A DNA stretch of 64,000 nucleotides from Incurvaria masculella (Eukaryota > Arthropoda > Insecta > Lepidoptera > Incurvariidae). A program made the translations under genes and the position numbers. Location of the stretch: the NCBI GenBank assembly GCA_946894095.1, contig OX335656.1, positions 8,633,001-8,697,000 on the forward strand, written 5' to 3'. The notes below the pieces were generated by a model, which did no database searches, had not been told where the DNA came from, and worked only from the letters and a program-made list of their open reading frames with translations. Within the stretch, counting starts at the first letter, position 1; each line of letters begins with the position of its first letter. This document shows positions 1-11,639 of this stretch, piece by piece.

Positions 1-59
1 CAAATCCAAATAGAACTCCAGACTGATAATGGATTGTTAATATTTTTTGATTCCATCAT

Positions 60-400
60 TTATTTAAATAATAATAAAAATAAAAAAGTTGATTTTTCTC
101 ATTAGAAATCTGAAAGTAATTCGATTTCTAGATATAAGCAAAAACAGCATATATGCATAAACAAAAAATTCCATTTGCTTTTAGATTTCTACATTTAGTC
201 AAAAAAGTTCGGAAATGGACACCGTTTCCGCAATGTATTTTGTATAGAAAAAGGAAACATACATTAACGAAAATAGTTCGATTCCTAAACAAGGAATCAT
301 ATATTGTAAGAATGACACTTATAATCGTCAGACTTAGTTAGTTAACTTGGGGTGCCTCGTCTAACTTTGCGATTTGGCTAGTACCAGGGCCTTAATTAGA
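60..400 (-). repeat. Dispersed repeat, copy 1 (pairs with 34262-34530)
   Basis: Read on the minus strand, this stretch matches 34262-34530 on the plus strand. Shared landmarks are the GACGAGGCACCCCAAG block, a GATTCCTTGT block, TTCGTTAATGTATGTTTCC, and a GGTATCCATTTCCGAAC-like block. Identity is clearly partial and indels are frequent, so both copies are old. No open frame is shared between them and I do not recognise the family. It is probably a non-autonomous element. Confidence 0.5.
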
Positions 401-2039
401 CCGAGTTTACCGAGACACTAGAGGGCTTGGCTCATGAAAATTTGAGAAGGCTTCCAAGGACGATAAAGAGGGAGGCAACTTTTATGAAAAGGCCAAGCAG
501 TTATGCAATTTTTATGCTAACTGGACTTTGGAACATGCAGAACCGCATTCAGGAAGTAGAAAATATGAAGGATGTTAACGGAGGTATGGTCCAAATGTTA
601 ACCAGATTTTCCTAGGCATATTTGGAGCAAAACGAGTAGATAACTTTTTTTTTGTATAAATAAAAAAAACGTCTTTGTTTATTTTTCGATTCATTGCAAT
701 CTTATTTTTTACTTACTTACTTACCCCTGTATTATGTATATTAATCGATTCATTGCACTCTTATTTCAATCAATTATTCCAATCCTAGGGAATAAATCAG
801 TATTTAGAGTCGTACTGTTGATATTTAAATAGGAATAGGAACGTAAACTTATAACTACCTAAACAAACTATTATAAAATAAATGATAAAATAAACTAAAT
901 AAATGATATTAAATTCAACTCAATGAATTGTTGAAAAACTAGATTCTTTGGTATTTCGGATTCAAGCCGTAAAAAATAACCTATGTATATTTCAGTCGCA
1001 ATCCTAAGTGTTTACCTCGTGTGAACACACGATTTTAATTAAACTTATTTCTAACACTAACCGAAGATTGTGCACGCCGATTTGCCTTTCAAAAGTTAAT
1101 CATGGTTGCATTGGGTCCAAATTTTGTTATTAACCTAACATTTAGGGCACTCCACCTTAAATATGTTCATAGGATATTTCATAGTCCTAAAATATTTTAA
1201 TAGAAGACATTGGACCAAACGGTTTTTGATCGAATCATCGACTTGAACCGAATCGAATGCTTCTAGTTCACATTTTTAAGGTTCGACTAATAGCGATAAA
1301 GTTATGAGGGCAATACAATCCTTCAGGGTGCAGTTTCGCACTGTTTCTAAAGTGCTATCTAGTTATAAATTTTATCTTTTTACCTGTGTTACAAAGCAGT
1401 CCAGAGCATGAACATTCGCGTAACTTTTATCGTCGAGAGATCATCATATCGCCGCGTTTTTTGTGTTTACCCTTCTGAAACGATATCCACACAGCGAAAA
1501 CCTGCGCCGCGCTGTGCTCGAAGATTCGTATGTATGTGGCGTTCCCTTTTTATCTCCTCGTTTTGCTGAGCCGACTCTGTGTAATATTATGCCTATTGTG
1601 GCTTTCTCTGGAACTGATGAATGATTTATGCTATTGCTTGAGACATGTTCTGCTGCTGGCCCAAAGATATTGAGGATACACAAGTAGAAGGAAATGAAAT
1701 AACGTATTTAGTTGAAAAATGCGTCATATTAGACATGGCACGACGCAGAAACATAGTTATGTAATTTGGTCTTTTAAAATAGCCAACGATTTTTTTCTTG
1801 CGAAGGTCTGAAACGTGAGGTAAGTATCTCGAGGAAGGATCTTTTCTTCTTTTCAAATGCATATATTTAAGAGCGCACCAACGTCAATAGTGCGAAAATA
1901 TTCGATGAATTCTTGAATATTCTGGTAACCTAGCGTGATGTGAAGTATTAAATAGCGTATAATTGGTGTAAATAATAAAGCTATACGTATATTTAAATCG
2001 CATTAAACTCGTGTGAGTGATTCCCAAGCTTGATTTAGC
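401..2039. other. Unassigned AT-rich DNA
   Basis: No gene is recognised here. The only landmarks are an ACTT tetranucleotide run near 709-723 and a short match between 590-640 and 13755-13795 (GTTAACCAG...GGAGCAAAA). The overlapping minus-strand ORFs near 1444-1862 resemble no family I know and have no conserved motif. Confidence 0.4.
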
Positions 2040-2222
2040 TTAGTTTTAATTATTTAGTAAATTTGACTATGGTAAATGCCGTAAGCTGCATGTATGTTTG
2101 CTGTTGTTTCTCTTATGCCCTAATGTAAATGCTTATTATCTACGCCTTAAGATAAGAAAAAAATACATGTCTGAGTGTAGCTTGTCTACCAATTTGACAA
2201 AATGAAATACAATACAATACAA
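2040..2222 (+). mobile_element. 3' end of a truncated non-LTR retrotransposon
   Basis: A 3'-UTR-like stretch ends in a short pentamer tail, AATAC repeated at about 2206-2222. Pentamer tails of this kind terminate insect CR1/Jockey-like LINEs. No coding part of reverse transcriptase is left, and I could not define the 5' border or a target-site duplication. Confidence 0.4.
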
Positions 2223-2516
2223 GCGAACAATTTACTGAAAGGAAAAAAGTTCTACACTATAAGGAATTAGCTAACTATACATTTCGAGCATCGACATAGC
2301 AAGTTTTAGATTATATCGATGATTTCGAGATTTATGTTGGTAATGTTCTCTTCTACCACCTCATTTAGTAGGCTTCAAACACTTGAAGGTTTTCGCATGT
2401 CTTGTAGTTCTCATGTGGTGTGTTGTGATATCATGACAGTACGAGTTAGTCATCCATATACAGGTCGATTTTAAAGATACTTGCAATACTAAACCCCTTA
2501 ATCTAATATCTAATAA

Positions 2517-3456
2517 TCTAATAAATATTATAAAGGGGAAAGTTTGTAATAATGGATGGATGGATGGATGGATGTTTGTTACTCTTTCACGTAAAAACTA
2601 CTGAATGGATTTTAATGAAACTTTACAATAATATAGCTTATACATCAGAATAACACATAGGCTACAATTTATAAAGATATTGTGCCCATGGGCTTTAGAA
2701 CTTTCATGGGGCTGCGAAAACGATGCCGGTAGCGCTACTTCACACCGGGGGGAGCGGGGCCGGGGGCGGCGGCGGGAGCGGGTCCGGGGGCGGGGTGGGC
2801 GGTGCGACGGGGGCGGGTGCGGGGAGGGGGGGGGGCGGGTACGGCTTGGTATTTCCCGCAACTTTAGGACTACATACTTGGCAAAATCCTTGAGAACCAA
2901 TTACTCGATTTAGATGCGGATTGTATCTACGTCTAGCCTGATTCTACTCAAAACTTATAGGCGACATAATATAACGCTTCATTACCTGAAGGGTGAGTAG
3001 AGAGTGTTCAATTCTTATAACTTGCGAACCACTAACCCGATTTATGTGCGTATTTTATCAATGTATAGGATCTCTGGGAGCAGTCAGGTTCGAGATGGGT
3101 TACTGTTTTCGATGTTGAGGCTAGCTGTGGATTGGAGTCCACGCAAAACTTACCTACATTACACGTTACTTACTTACTAGGTAAACAATGTTGCAGTGCA
3201 AGTGCAGAAAGGTTCTGGCGGCAAATGCTTTTTTTTAAATAGCCACCAAATGTCAACGAAGCTCTAAATGGGAATTATTGGATGTTACTCACTAAATCAT
3301 GCTATTTCGGCTCGAACGATCTTGATTAAATTTGGTAGATGGATACATTGTCCTGGACCAGTTTGACCCTATTTTGAACCAGTCATGTGGGCTATTTTTT
3401 ATCCATGAAATAATTTAGCCGACACTAACCCGAGCGGAGCCGGGTACCGCAGCTAG
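2517..3456 (+). mobile_element. Helitron family H1, copy A (non-autonomous)
   Basis: The element starts with TC (TCTAATAAATATTATAAAGG) and ends with CTAG, with A before and T after, as expected for Helitrons that insert between A and T. Order of parts: a 5' AATATTATAAAGGGGAAAG block; a GGAT microsatellite at 2551-2573; a conserved TTTGTTACTCTTTCACG block; a captured fragment that resembles antisense LINE reverse transcriptase (ends at GTGCCCATGGGC, 2681-2692); a very GC-rich tract at 2750-2845; a 5S/SINE-like block at about 3075-3170; and a 3' end rich in CCCGAGCGGAGCCGGG, which can fold just before CTAG. It encodes no Rep/helicase. The closest described elements are the abundant lepidopteran Lep1-type Helitrons. 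Confidence 0.8.
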
Positions 3457-3902
3457 TAGATAATAAAATAAGATGAAGTCAAACTAAATCACTAACAATG
3501 ACCAAATCGTTTCGGTTTCAAATAAAAATAATATACCGAGACCACCAAAAATATCAACCCCCTCAAGTGTGGTTGGTATTTATAACATCGCCCTGTAAAG
3601 TTCCATAACTACCTTCACCGCGAAAGAAATTCATAAAAGCGTAACTTTCCAGACGCCGGAAAATTCAAAAGCTTCGTCATGGTCTCGGATAAAATATTCT
3701 CATGTTTTCACATTTTATTTCAAAATTGAGACGCCATGAATAGAGGCAATCAGTGCAGTAGATTGCAACGCCGATGCGCGCAGTTCCTGTTTTCCATTTT
3801 CCAATGTCACGTCGCATCTTCGCCTCGAATGCTGCCTCCGTCGCGGCGTCGCTGCGTTCGCGCCAGACACCATCGCCGTTACATCCAGGCTGGGCTTCTG
3901 CG
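3457..3902. other. Unassigned spacer
   Basis: No recognised gene. The opposed short ORFs in 3677-3948 overlap each other and show no family motif. Confidence 0.4.
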
Positions 3903-3906
3903 TATA

Positions 3907-4310
3907 CAGGGTGTCGTAACGGCCAGTACATTAATTAAGCCAGCATAATCCTCATGTTTTTCCGAGACAAAACCGTTGGTGTCAAGTTACCGATATATAC
4001 ATTTTTTGAAATTTATCTTTTCGCCTAGTATAATTTGACGTGACGTTGTAACCTAGATCCCAATTGGCGAGTCAGGCTAATGTCACGAGAGTAGGTGTGA
4101 TATTAGCCACCCATGTCCAAGTACATGCAACGTTCCCACGTTCTTGTGGAACATTAGATTATTTTTAGACTAAATTATTTTATTACTTTGTATAGAAAGT
4201 ATAACTTTTTATTTAGAGGATATTAAGCAAAATTGTTTTATACCTTTTTGTTTTTCTCAATCCCAATAATCATTTCCCAAATTAAATGTACTGGCCATTA
4301 CGACAGCCTG
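3907..4310. mobile_element. TIR element with TATA target duplication
   Basis: The ends are inverted repeats: CAGGGTGTCGTAACGGCCAG at the left, and the complement of CAGGCTGTCGTAATGGCCAG at the right. The homology continues for about 10 more bases on each side. TATA flanks both ends (3903-3906 and 4311-4314). The roughly 400-bp interior has no coding capacity, so this is a MITE. The superfamily is uncertain. Confidence 0.75.
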
Positions 4311-4391
4311 TATAGAAATAATCTTTTACAATACGGAATGTGTAAAGATGCCAAGAAATTGTTTTATTCATCTATATCGGGCGAGGCTTAA

Positions 4392-4902
4392 GGTGGCCCA
4401 ACCCGGCGGGACTAACTCACGGTACAAAACCGTGCTGTTGCGCTCTGGGACCTTCTCTGTTTGAAAGAAAAAGACAGGCTCCGTGATGCGCAAGATGCAA
4501 CATGTCCACAAAAAAGACAATGTGCATAGTGTATTATTTGGTAATATTTACGAAAATTGTAAATTACAAAACGGTTTATAGCTAAAAGTAAACCACGACC
4601 GATGTAGTCAAAAATCTAACAAAAACCAAATAGATTATAAATGTTTTTAAATAAGCTATGTCTGTTGACTAATCTTTTTAAGATGTTCTCACTTTATCAT
4701 TGTGTAATCCACCTCCAAAGTAATTCCAAACTTCGGACCTTATAACTTGGAAACCAAACACAATTTTACAATGCCAACGATCATCAGACATCTAGTTCGA
4801 TCAAATAAAGCTATTTAGAGCAAAATTTGGGATCTCTGACAAGAAATATAGGCGTGATCTTCTTTCCTCGTTTGTATGGGGAGTTGAGCGGGATGGCCCA
4901 CC
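4392..4902 (+). mobile_element. TTAA MITE family m1, copy 1
   Basis: Terminal inverted repeats GGTGGCCCAACCCGGC and (complement) GGTGGGCCATCCCGC are flanked by TTAA on both sides (4388-4391 and 4903-4906). An exact TTAA duplication is the target preference of piggyBac-type transposases. The interior, including the block CCGTGCTGTTGCGCTCTGGG, recurs in copies at 17820, 23527, 24095, 33973 and 46976. There is no transposase; the element is non-autonomous. Confidence 0.8.
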
Positions 4903-5259
4903 TTAAGTCATGAAGGGTTTCCAACTGGTTATACCTTTTTATATTAATCTAAAATAGATATTAGATCATAAAATAAAACCCAGAGAAATGTTTTTGATTT
5001 AGATTTTAATTATGAAATCACGTAAATGACCGCCGCTTACAGACTCACAAAAGACGGGCTCTTTTGAGAGCACTTGTCTTTACTTTCCTCAAAATATGAG
5101 GAGTAAGCAACCGTATTTCAGCTCGGATGTTCGTCTTCAGCTGCTCGATTATCCTAGGTTTCTTACTGTACACTTTTTTATTTTAAATAACCCTAAAGAA
5201 ATATTACAACGCTGTTATATCCGGAGAATGCGGGCCAGTGAAATGTTGAAAATTTCGGA

Positions 5260-5300
5260 ATTTAGAGGAGAATGCACCTGGAGTGCATTCTCCTCTAAAT
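5260..5300. repeat. Perfect 18-bp hairpin
   Basis: ATTTAGAGGAGAATGCAC (5260-5277) is followed, after the 5-base spacer CTGGA, by its exact reverse complement (5283-5300). Transcribed on either strand this folds into a stable stem. Confidence 0.9.
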
Positions 5301-5443
5301 GGATCGATAAATCCTCCTAATGCATCGAATTCCATACAATGGCTCGTGCCTGTTTCCTCAGTCACATTAAGAAATATTGTTTTGTTTTTTTTCTGCGACC
5401 AAAATCTCTAACATAAAATAAGTAACTACATTTGAACTAAACA

Positions 5444-5717
5444 ATTAAAAAAAAAATTAACAAAAAAATAACCGACTCTAAAGAAAAAGCACTAAAAAGT
5501 AAAAAAAATAATTGCCATTTTTGTAGTTACGATTTTTGTTATTCTTTGAGTCGGCGTCAGCCGGGCACGCGCTGCACCAATCAAGAGAACCTTGGCTAAC
5601 TTGGCTGACACCGACTCAAACAATAACAGAAATCGTAACTACAAAAATTGAAATTATTTTTAACTTTTTAGTGCTTTTTCTTTGAAGTCGGTTATTTTTT
5701 TTGTTAATTTTTTTTTA
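5444..5717. repeat. Foldback element with ~115-bp arms
   Basis: The left arm (about 5444-5562) and right arm (about 5603-5717) are imperfect inverted copies. They include TTGTAGTTACGATTT against AAATCGTAACTACAA, and GTGCTTTTTCTTTGAAGTCGG against its complement. The loop is about 40 bases. The arm sequence AACCGACTTCAAAG is the same end found at 6050-6064, so this appears to be a head-to-head pair of the repeat annotated next. Confidence 0.75.
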
Positions 5718-5739
5718 TTTGTTTATTTTTAGTGAATCT

Positions 5740-6065
5740 GAAGTACACTTACTAATTTGTACACGTCCTTTCCAATAAAAAAAGAATCACCGAAATCGGT
5801 TGGCGTTATATTGAGTTATTCGTCCATTTGTCGCGCACATCTTAATAAAAATTTAAGACTTTTATGATTTTCTCATGGATATCATTGTCAGAACTTAACC
5901 AAATTAAAATGGGACCACTTGGGAAGCACTAGCTATCATTTAAAAAAAATAATCATCAAAATCGGTTCACCCAGGCAAAAGTTATGAGGTAACAAACATA
6001 AAAAAAAACAAAAAAAAAACATACAGACGAATTGATAACCTCCTCCTTTTTTGAAGTCGGTTAAA
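5740..6065 (+). repeat. Lepidopteran dispersed repeat ending in GAAGTCGGTT
   Basis: An A/T-rich repeat with the blocks AATCGGTTCACCCAG and GTTATGAGGTAACAAACATA, ending in an oligo-A stretch followed by ACCTCCTCCTTTTTTGAAGT and CGGTT. A second copy of its 3' part is at 41150-41226. It is non-coding and probably a retroposon end, but the family is not identified. Confidence 0.55.
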
Positions 6066-6815
6066 AAACGATGCAGAACGTCAACAGGCCTCGTTTGAGA
6101 ATAAAATAAAATAAATTAGCAGATAACTTAGAAAATGACGACCATTTGAAGATTGACGAAACCTCGTCCGCCATGTTCTTATCAGTGAGCATAGTAACAT
6201 GTGCCCGGATTAATCGTCCTGCTGCCATCGCCACCACATACCAAGATTCCTCTAATATCGCTAAGTCTTTAAACACATAGCGCGGGTATTTAGGACTCCA
6301 TCGGTCGGCATCGAAGATCTAGAGCGGAGCGCACGGAATGCCGATACACTATGAGCCGATATTAAATCCACCGTAGACGGTGGAAGCGGAGGTGAAGGCG
6401 GATGGAGGCGGGGAGGGCGGCACCGCTGCAGCCTTATGAAGGAACATTCCGAGAAAATTCCATATCGCCTGCCTCCGGGGTCTTCGACAGAACGCTGCGC
6501 AAGTCACACGAAATGAGGGGTATAAGCTATATAGTATACAAATGTAATTTGTCATGATGGCTAAATAAGAATTTTCAATCAACACGAGGGTCATGCCAAA
6601 ATATGTAAAGTAGATACTCTTTATTCACTCGTTCGGCACAACCAACGAGAAAAGAGGTTCTTACTTCTCCACCTACTTTGACGCAATGCTGGTTTTGCAG
6701 TAATATTTAAATTGGAGCATTAATTAATTTGAATTTTATTCAGGTGGCAATAGTAAATTTACCAGTTGAGGGAAAATATGTTGAGGAAACCCAACACTTA
6801 GATAACGTTAGCTTT
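6066..6815. other. Unassigned, locally GC-rich at 6290-6490
   Basis: No recognised gene. The minus-strand ORFs here are short and match no motif I know. Confidence 0.35.
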
Positions 6816-6819
6816 CTAC

Positions 6820-7080
6820 ACTGAATCTGAAAAAATCAGTGAATCTAACTGTAATTTCGATATCAACAACCGTTTTACTATGACGTAACTTAGTAAATTG
6901 GTAACTCTAACTGAGTGTAAACTAACTGTTTAAACCCTTAAAATTAAATGTTACTATAAATTTGAATTCTTAATTACCATAACTGTTTTCTCCGAGGTTT
7001 TCTCTGACTGTTATCATAACTGTGTGAATACTGGTTCTAGCTTTTTTCTCTTACTTTGATTTTATATTCAGTACTTTCCA
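6820..7080 (-). repeat. CACTGAA repeat, copy 1
   Basis: This begins with CACTGAATCTGAAAAAATC and the block GTGAATCTAACTG. It matches, in opposite orientation, the repeats at 25130-25440 and 53996-54290. The copies are diverged and non-coding. Confidence 0.5.
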
Positions 7081-7637
7081 ATCGTTAAAATTACTGTAAA
7101 ATGAAATCAAATAAAAAGGGCAAGGAGTTAATTACCATGTCAGTAAATGTATTTAATGTTTTTTCGGAAACCTTTATAATCTGCAATGACACTTTCAATA
7201 CAAAACACCTCACATAATTGTAATCAATGTCAAGAAATTTTGAGAGCATTCGAATATATTTACATAAATTCTGAGGTTTGCAACATAGCTGTAAGAACAT
7301 ATTTATTTGCTAACTGGCGGTTACTCGGTACTCGATGTCGACCCGAGCGACATCACGCTCAGTGTGACAGTATGTTTGCTAATAAGTTTAAATATATATG
7401 TTTGCAAGTAATTCCGCCAGGTTCGAGTTTATAGTGTTGGGATGTAAATTTCTAGTATGTTTTCTTGTTTAGTATCCTAAATCAGTTTGGGCAGCATTTC
7501 GTCGCTCAGTTTTCGAGAGCACATTTATGAATTTAACGATTTGAGTAGTTCGTGGACTTGCTGCTCGTGCCAGAGACCATGGGTTCGGTCCTCACTCCGT
7601 TTATGTTCCACCGTCTTTCTCTTTTTGAGGATAAGTG
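7081..7637. other. Unassigned AT-rich DNA
   Basis: I see no conserved coding, RNA or repeat signal in this stretch. Confidence 0.35.
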
Positions 7638-7838
7638 CGTTTCGTCACGAATACGAGCTGTTTCATAGTTCGGAATACAAACTGTAGGTTCCTTCCCCTA
7701 CTATGGTATCAGCCCACTCGGGTTGATACCATCGCTATAGATGAAAATACGGCAAGGAGCACTACAATATTGTTTTCTGTTCAGTTAAATATAGCCGTAC
7801 TCAAATGGGTAGGTCCTGGTATGGAATACCCTAACTAA
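7638..7838 (-). repeat. PHSRGRG repeat family, copy 1 (decayed)
   Basis: On the minus strand this matches the repeats at 38762, 39330, 56466 and 60925. Shared blocks are TACCAGGACCT, TACCATAGTAGGGGAAGG and AACTATGAAACAGCTCGT. The reading frame preserved in two other copies is broken here. The family is not recognised. Confidence 0.55.
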
Positions 7839-8960
7839 TTCCTAATCCTCACTCATGCCCGGTTTCATAAAAAATCTATCGTTTTCCGAGTCGTTTTCAC
7901 GTATTGCGACGTGAAGTAGATTGATTTTTTCATAGCTTAAATACATACATTACTGAGTTTCGTACGTTTTTGTATGTGTAAACGCAACGTATGCAGAAGA
8001 TGTTCCGGCATATTCTTGGAATTCCGTGCTTAGGAATCAGGAGTCTTTCAGTCGAGACAACCACTTTTATAGCGGTTGTCAAAGCGATGTTGTCCACAGA
8101 AAGATTCCGGAGCACGGTATTTCAATAATTTAAGGTTTTACGGCGTGAAAATCGCTTTGACCATCACTATAAAAGCAGTTTTCTCAAGTGACAGATACCT
8201 GACACCTGAGCACGGGTCTCTCTACCAAAAATCGTAAATTCGACAATAGCTCCTCATTTCGGCCAGTAGGAGTACAGTCAAAACTTTCAAGTAAAACATG
8301 TAGATTGAAAGCTCAGAAATCCTACTCAAAAGTTGTTGAATACTGTAAGTAAAGCCGATGCTCACCCTTCGTTTGACCTCGGCGAATTACAAGATCGTAA
8401 TTACGCGAAAGCTTTCAAATCAAAAGCGTAAAGCGAAGGCGGCGGATCATTTTCAAGAGAAACACTCTCAGTTAGCACGTAAAAGCAAACTGGACTATTG
8501 CAACACGTTTCTTCTTTGCTGCTCCGAGGTGGGAGCGTACGCGGGCGCAGGACACTGGCGTGTCGACATCGCGTGGCTGCTTTGCTAACACCTCGAGGCT
8601 GGAAGAGAAGTCAAATGTAATTAATTATGCGTGAAGTCGGCGTGAAGTTCATTGTTCGTGACGAGTTAGAGCACGTGTGAGATTGTATAGACTTGTATAC
8701 CTAACGTGTGAGGTGTTATGACATGCCCTCGCGACTCATGCATTAAGCAATTACGTAAGAACATATCAGATATGCGTGGGTTTTGTATATATATCGCAGG
8801 AAAGGAAAGCGACATATGTCGCTTACGGTATAATTATCGATATTAACAGCATCTGACAAAAGCAACTCATAATGAATTTACGTAACTTGCGTGCCTCTAA
8901 CATTGACATAAATATTACTACGTAAGGCCAGGCCCTTCTATACAAAATAAATGGGCCAAC
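7839..8960. other. Unassigned DNA
   Basis: No recognised gene. The segment at 7930-8170 contains CAACCACTTTTATAGCGGTTG, a short self-complementary core, but not a TIR element that I can delimit. Confidence 0.35.
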
Positions 8961-8962
8961 AA

Positions 8963-9285
8963 AAACCGTCCAAGTGCGATTGAGACTCGCACACGAAGGG
9001 TTCTGTACCATAATACAAGATTTAAAACAAAAAAATCACGTTTTCTTTACGGGGCCCCTCTTTTTAGGGTTCCGTATCCAAAGGGTACCAAAGGGAACCC
9101 TACTACTTAGCCTTCGCTGTCCGTCCGTCCGGCCTTTCGTCCGTCCGACCGTCGGTCTTTCACAGGGCTGTATCTCATGAACCGTAATAGATGGTAGCTG
9201 AAATTTTCACAGAGTATGTATTTATTTTGCCGCTATAACAAAAAGTAGGTAAAATAAATAAAAATAGGGGTCCTGTACAGAAAAC
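8963..9285. repeat. Two abutting GGGTTCCGTACC repeats (head-to-head)
   Basis: The antisense end (CCAAGTGCG...CACACGAAGGGTTC, 8963-9055) directly abuts a sense copy (AGGGTTCCGTATCC, 9066-9285) containing GTCC/CCGT repeats, CAGGGCTGTATCTCATGAACC and TTTATTTTGCCGCTATAAC. Other copies are at 19352, 21538, 30830 and 35548. The family is ubiquitous in Lepidoptera and non-coding, and its GGGTTCCGTACC/GGTACGGAACCC ends are inverted. Confidence 0.7.
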
Positions 9286-9950
9286 AGTTTGGGGTTGTGA
9301 AACGGAATTTGGTTTAGTAATCGTCGTGATCAAAGAAACGTTTAAACTTTTCTTTCATTTATTAATGCGTGACTTGAGGTTTGTGCGATTTAATACTTTC
9401 AAACTGATTGCAATCTATGATTACCCAGAACATCATAATTCGGTGAAAAGAACTATAGAGATAGACGCCATACCAAAGCTAAATGATTATTGGATAGATG
9501 TAACAAGATATCAGGGGTATCTATGCATCGTCTCTATGGAGGCTACACTACACAGCTCACCGCAGTATCGACCACTGGCACAGACCGCAAGCATCCATCG
9601 TCCGGCTCCAAGGGTTAAATATAGTACGTGTGTGGGATTTACTTGCTAAGGTTCCTTAAGACTTAGTGTAATGAAAACCACGATGAATCTCCGAATTTAC
9701 TAACGCTTTCCCCATGCGCCGATATGACTATGCAGTACATTGCAAATTATGCACAGAACGTCGATATGTTATTAGGTATGCCATATACTTGTGATCGATA
9801 ATTAAATTCATGCATAAGTCCGCGTTTTTATTTGCTCGCCTTTACTTCTGTTTTACTATAACTTTAACAATAAACATTATAAAAGTTGCACACTTCTTAA
9901 GTGGATAATGAGGTGATTTAAGGTCCATACAATGGCTATAAATATAAACA
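9286..9950. other. Unassigned; one 107-codon ORF of doubtful status
   Basis: An ORF at 9326-9649 (+) could encode 107 residues, but it has no recognisable domain, no promoter context that I can defend, and no second copy in the window. I do not call it a gene. Confidence 0.3.
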
Positions 9951-10324
9951 ACTAGCAGCCCGTCGCGGCTTTGCACGGGCATAATATAATTGAAAAAATA
10001 TTATTTTGACACAATGATACACAAATAAACCCCTTATTACGTAGAGTTCCTAAAAAAAGAGCATATACCTACATTGAAATATTCGAAATAAAATTACAAT
10101 AAAAAATTTTGTGAATATATTTTTTTTCTTTTTTTGTATTTTTTACTTTTATGTATTTTTCATACTATTAATTATTTTAAAAAGGTCATAACCACAAAAC
10201 AAAGCCATTAAATAAATAATTTATTGAGTTAAAGCCAGGGAGTAAACATTATTTGATGTGGTTTTATTTTTCACTAAATAATTAGCTTAACTGTTATTAT
10301 GATACTTTTGAGATTACCGCGGTC

Positions 10325-10420
10325 GTTAGACTTGTTCGAAAAATGTTACGGCTTTTGAGAATGTCTTTTTAGAATGTATCTTCCTGCCGCGTGAAAAGCC
10401 GTAACATTTTTCAAACATGT
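10325..10420. repeat. Short foldback inside H2
   Basis: The arms are GAAAAATGTTACGGCTTTT (from about 10338) and AAAAGCCGTAACATTTTTC (about 10394-10412), with about 37 bases between them. The arm AAAAGCCGTAACATTTTTC also occurs at about 18770-18790, and its complement at 19853-19866, so it is the end of a dispersed repeat inserted in two orientations. Confidence 0.7.
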
Positions 10421-10691
10421 TTAACTGTTATTAGCCACCTACAACTACTACTATAACCTACAACTAAAAAGTATTTAATCGAAAATCATAAAAACTATTT
10501 AAGTCACTTATTTATTAGGATAACTAAATGTACAACATATATAACATATATAACTAAATGTATAACATGTTTAACTGTTATTAGCTACCTACAACTACTA
10601 CTATAACCTACAACTAAATAGTATTTAATCGAAAATCATAAAAACTATTTAAGTCACTTATTTATTAGGATAACTAAATGTACAACATATA
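10416..10691 (+). repeat. 150-bp tandem duplication inside H2
   Basis: The unit CATGTTTAACTGTTATTAGC... starts at 10416 and again at 10566. The second unit is complete to about 10691. The units differ by only a few bases and a short AT-rich indel (ACATATATAACATATATAAC). This is an internal Helitron duplication. Confidence 0.85.
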
Positions 10692-11639
10692 TTAATGGGT
10701 CTAGTTCTAAAAAGAACTTTTTGAATGCGTTTAGTTACCTATTAATCTAATTATCATTAAGCGACAAAATATTATCAAGCGACAATTTCTTAAATTCCGC
10801 ACACGGCTGCTGCGTAGGGAGCCGACTGACTCCCCTCCCGTACCTCTGATTGACGCCTACAAACTCTAAAACGCATAGTTTGCCGAGGGGAGTTTAAAAA
10901 GTTAATGACATTTTTTTTTTATTGTGGTATATCCATAAGAGATAGACATATACCATCGCGGAGTTTTCTGTAGACTTTTTCAATGTGTACAATACTTAGT
11001 ACATTATTTCGATAAATCTCGTAGGATTCAGCCTGTGTTTGCAATGTAAGCGGAAAAAATGTAATTTATTACGACATCACATTGGAAACCTCAAAAATAA
11101 CAGTATTTCTCCATTATTAAATGGCTGTTATTATACATATAAACCTTCCTCTTTAATCACTCTATCTATTAAAAAAAACCACATCAAAATCCGTTGCGTA
11201 GTTTTAAAAATTTAAGCGCACATGGGGATATAGTGATATAGGGACAGAGAAAGCGACTTTGTTTTATACTATGTAGTGATAGTGATAGTGATTATGTACC
11301 GATAACCAACCTACGAAAACACGTTTTGCATCTTTAAAACTAAGCGGCTCGAACGAAATTAAACTAGGTAGGTATTTGATGATCTGTGGTCTTGTTCACT
11401 TTCTGAGTCTCTTATTCTACGTGAATTATCATAAGCATGCAGATATAATCAGTTTACATACATCAACCGTGTAGCAAGCCTTTGTAAACGTTAACGGTAC
11501 ACAAATTATATTATCTTTTTCCATAAAAACTAGTTTGTGACCCATTTTGGGTCAATCTAAACGTACGTCGTACACGTCATAATATAGGTAGGTACGGCGC
11601 AAGTTTGTTCACATGCTTGACTTCATCCAGAATACTACA

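Larger units (their letters stand above)
9952..11279 (-). mobile_element. Helitron family H2, copy 1
   Basis: Read on the minus strand the element begins TCACTACATAGTATAAAAC and ends GGGCTGCTAG. It lies between A (9951) and T (11280). The 3' hairpin is GCCCGTGC...GCACGGGC-like (stem GCCCGT/ACGGGC-type), a few bases before CTAG. The terminal blocks match copy 2 at 15150-15950. The interior is longer and includes a foldback and a 150-bp tandem duplication annotated separately. No Rep/helicase ORF is present. Confidence 0.8.

Noticed and set aside
2598..2913. Pro/Arg-rich and Gly/Arg-rich ORFs in the Helitron GC tract
   Set aside because: They arise on both strands from G-rich low-complexity DNA inside H1; the same happens at 15929-16197.
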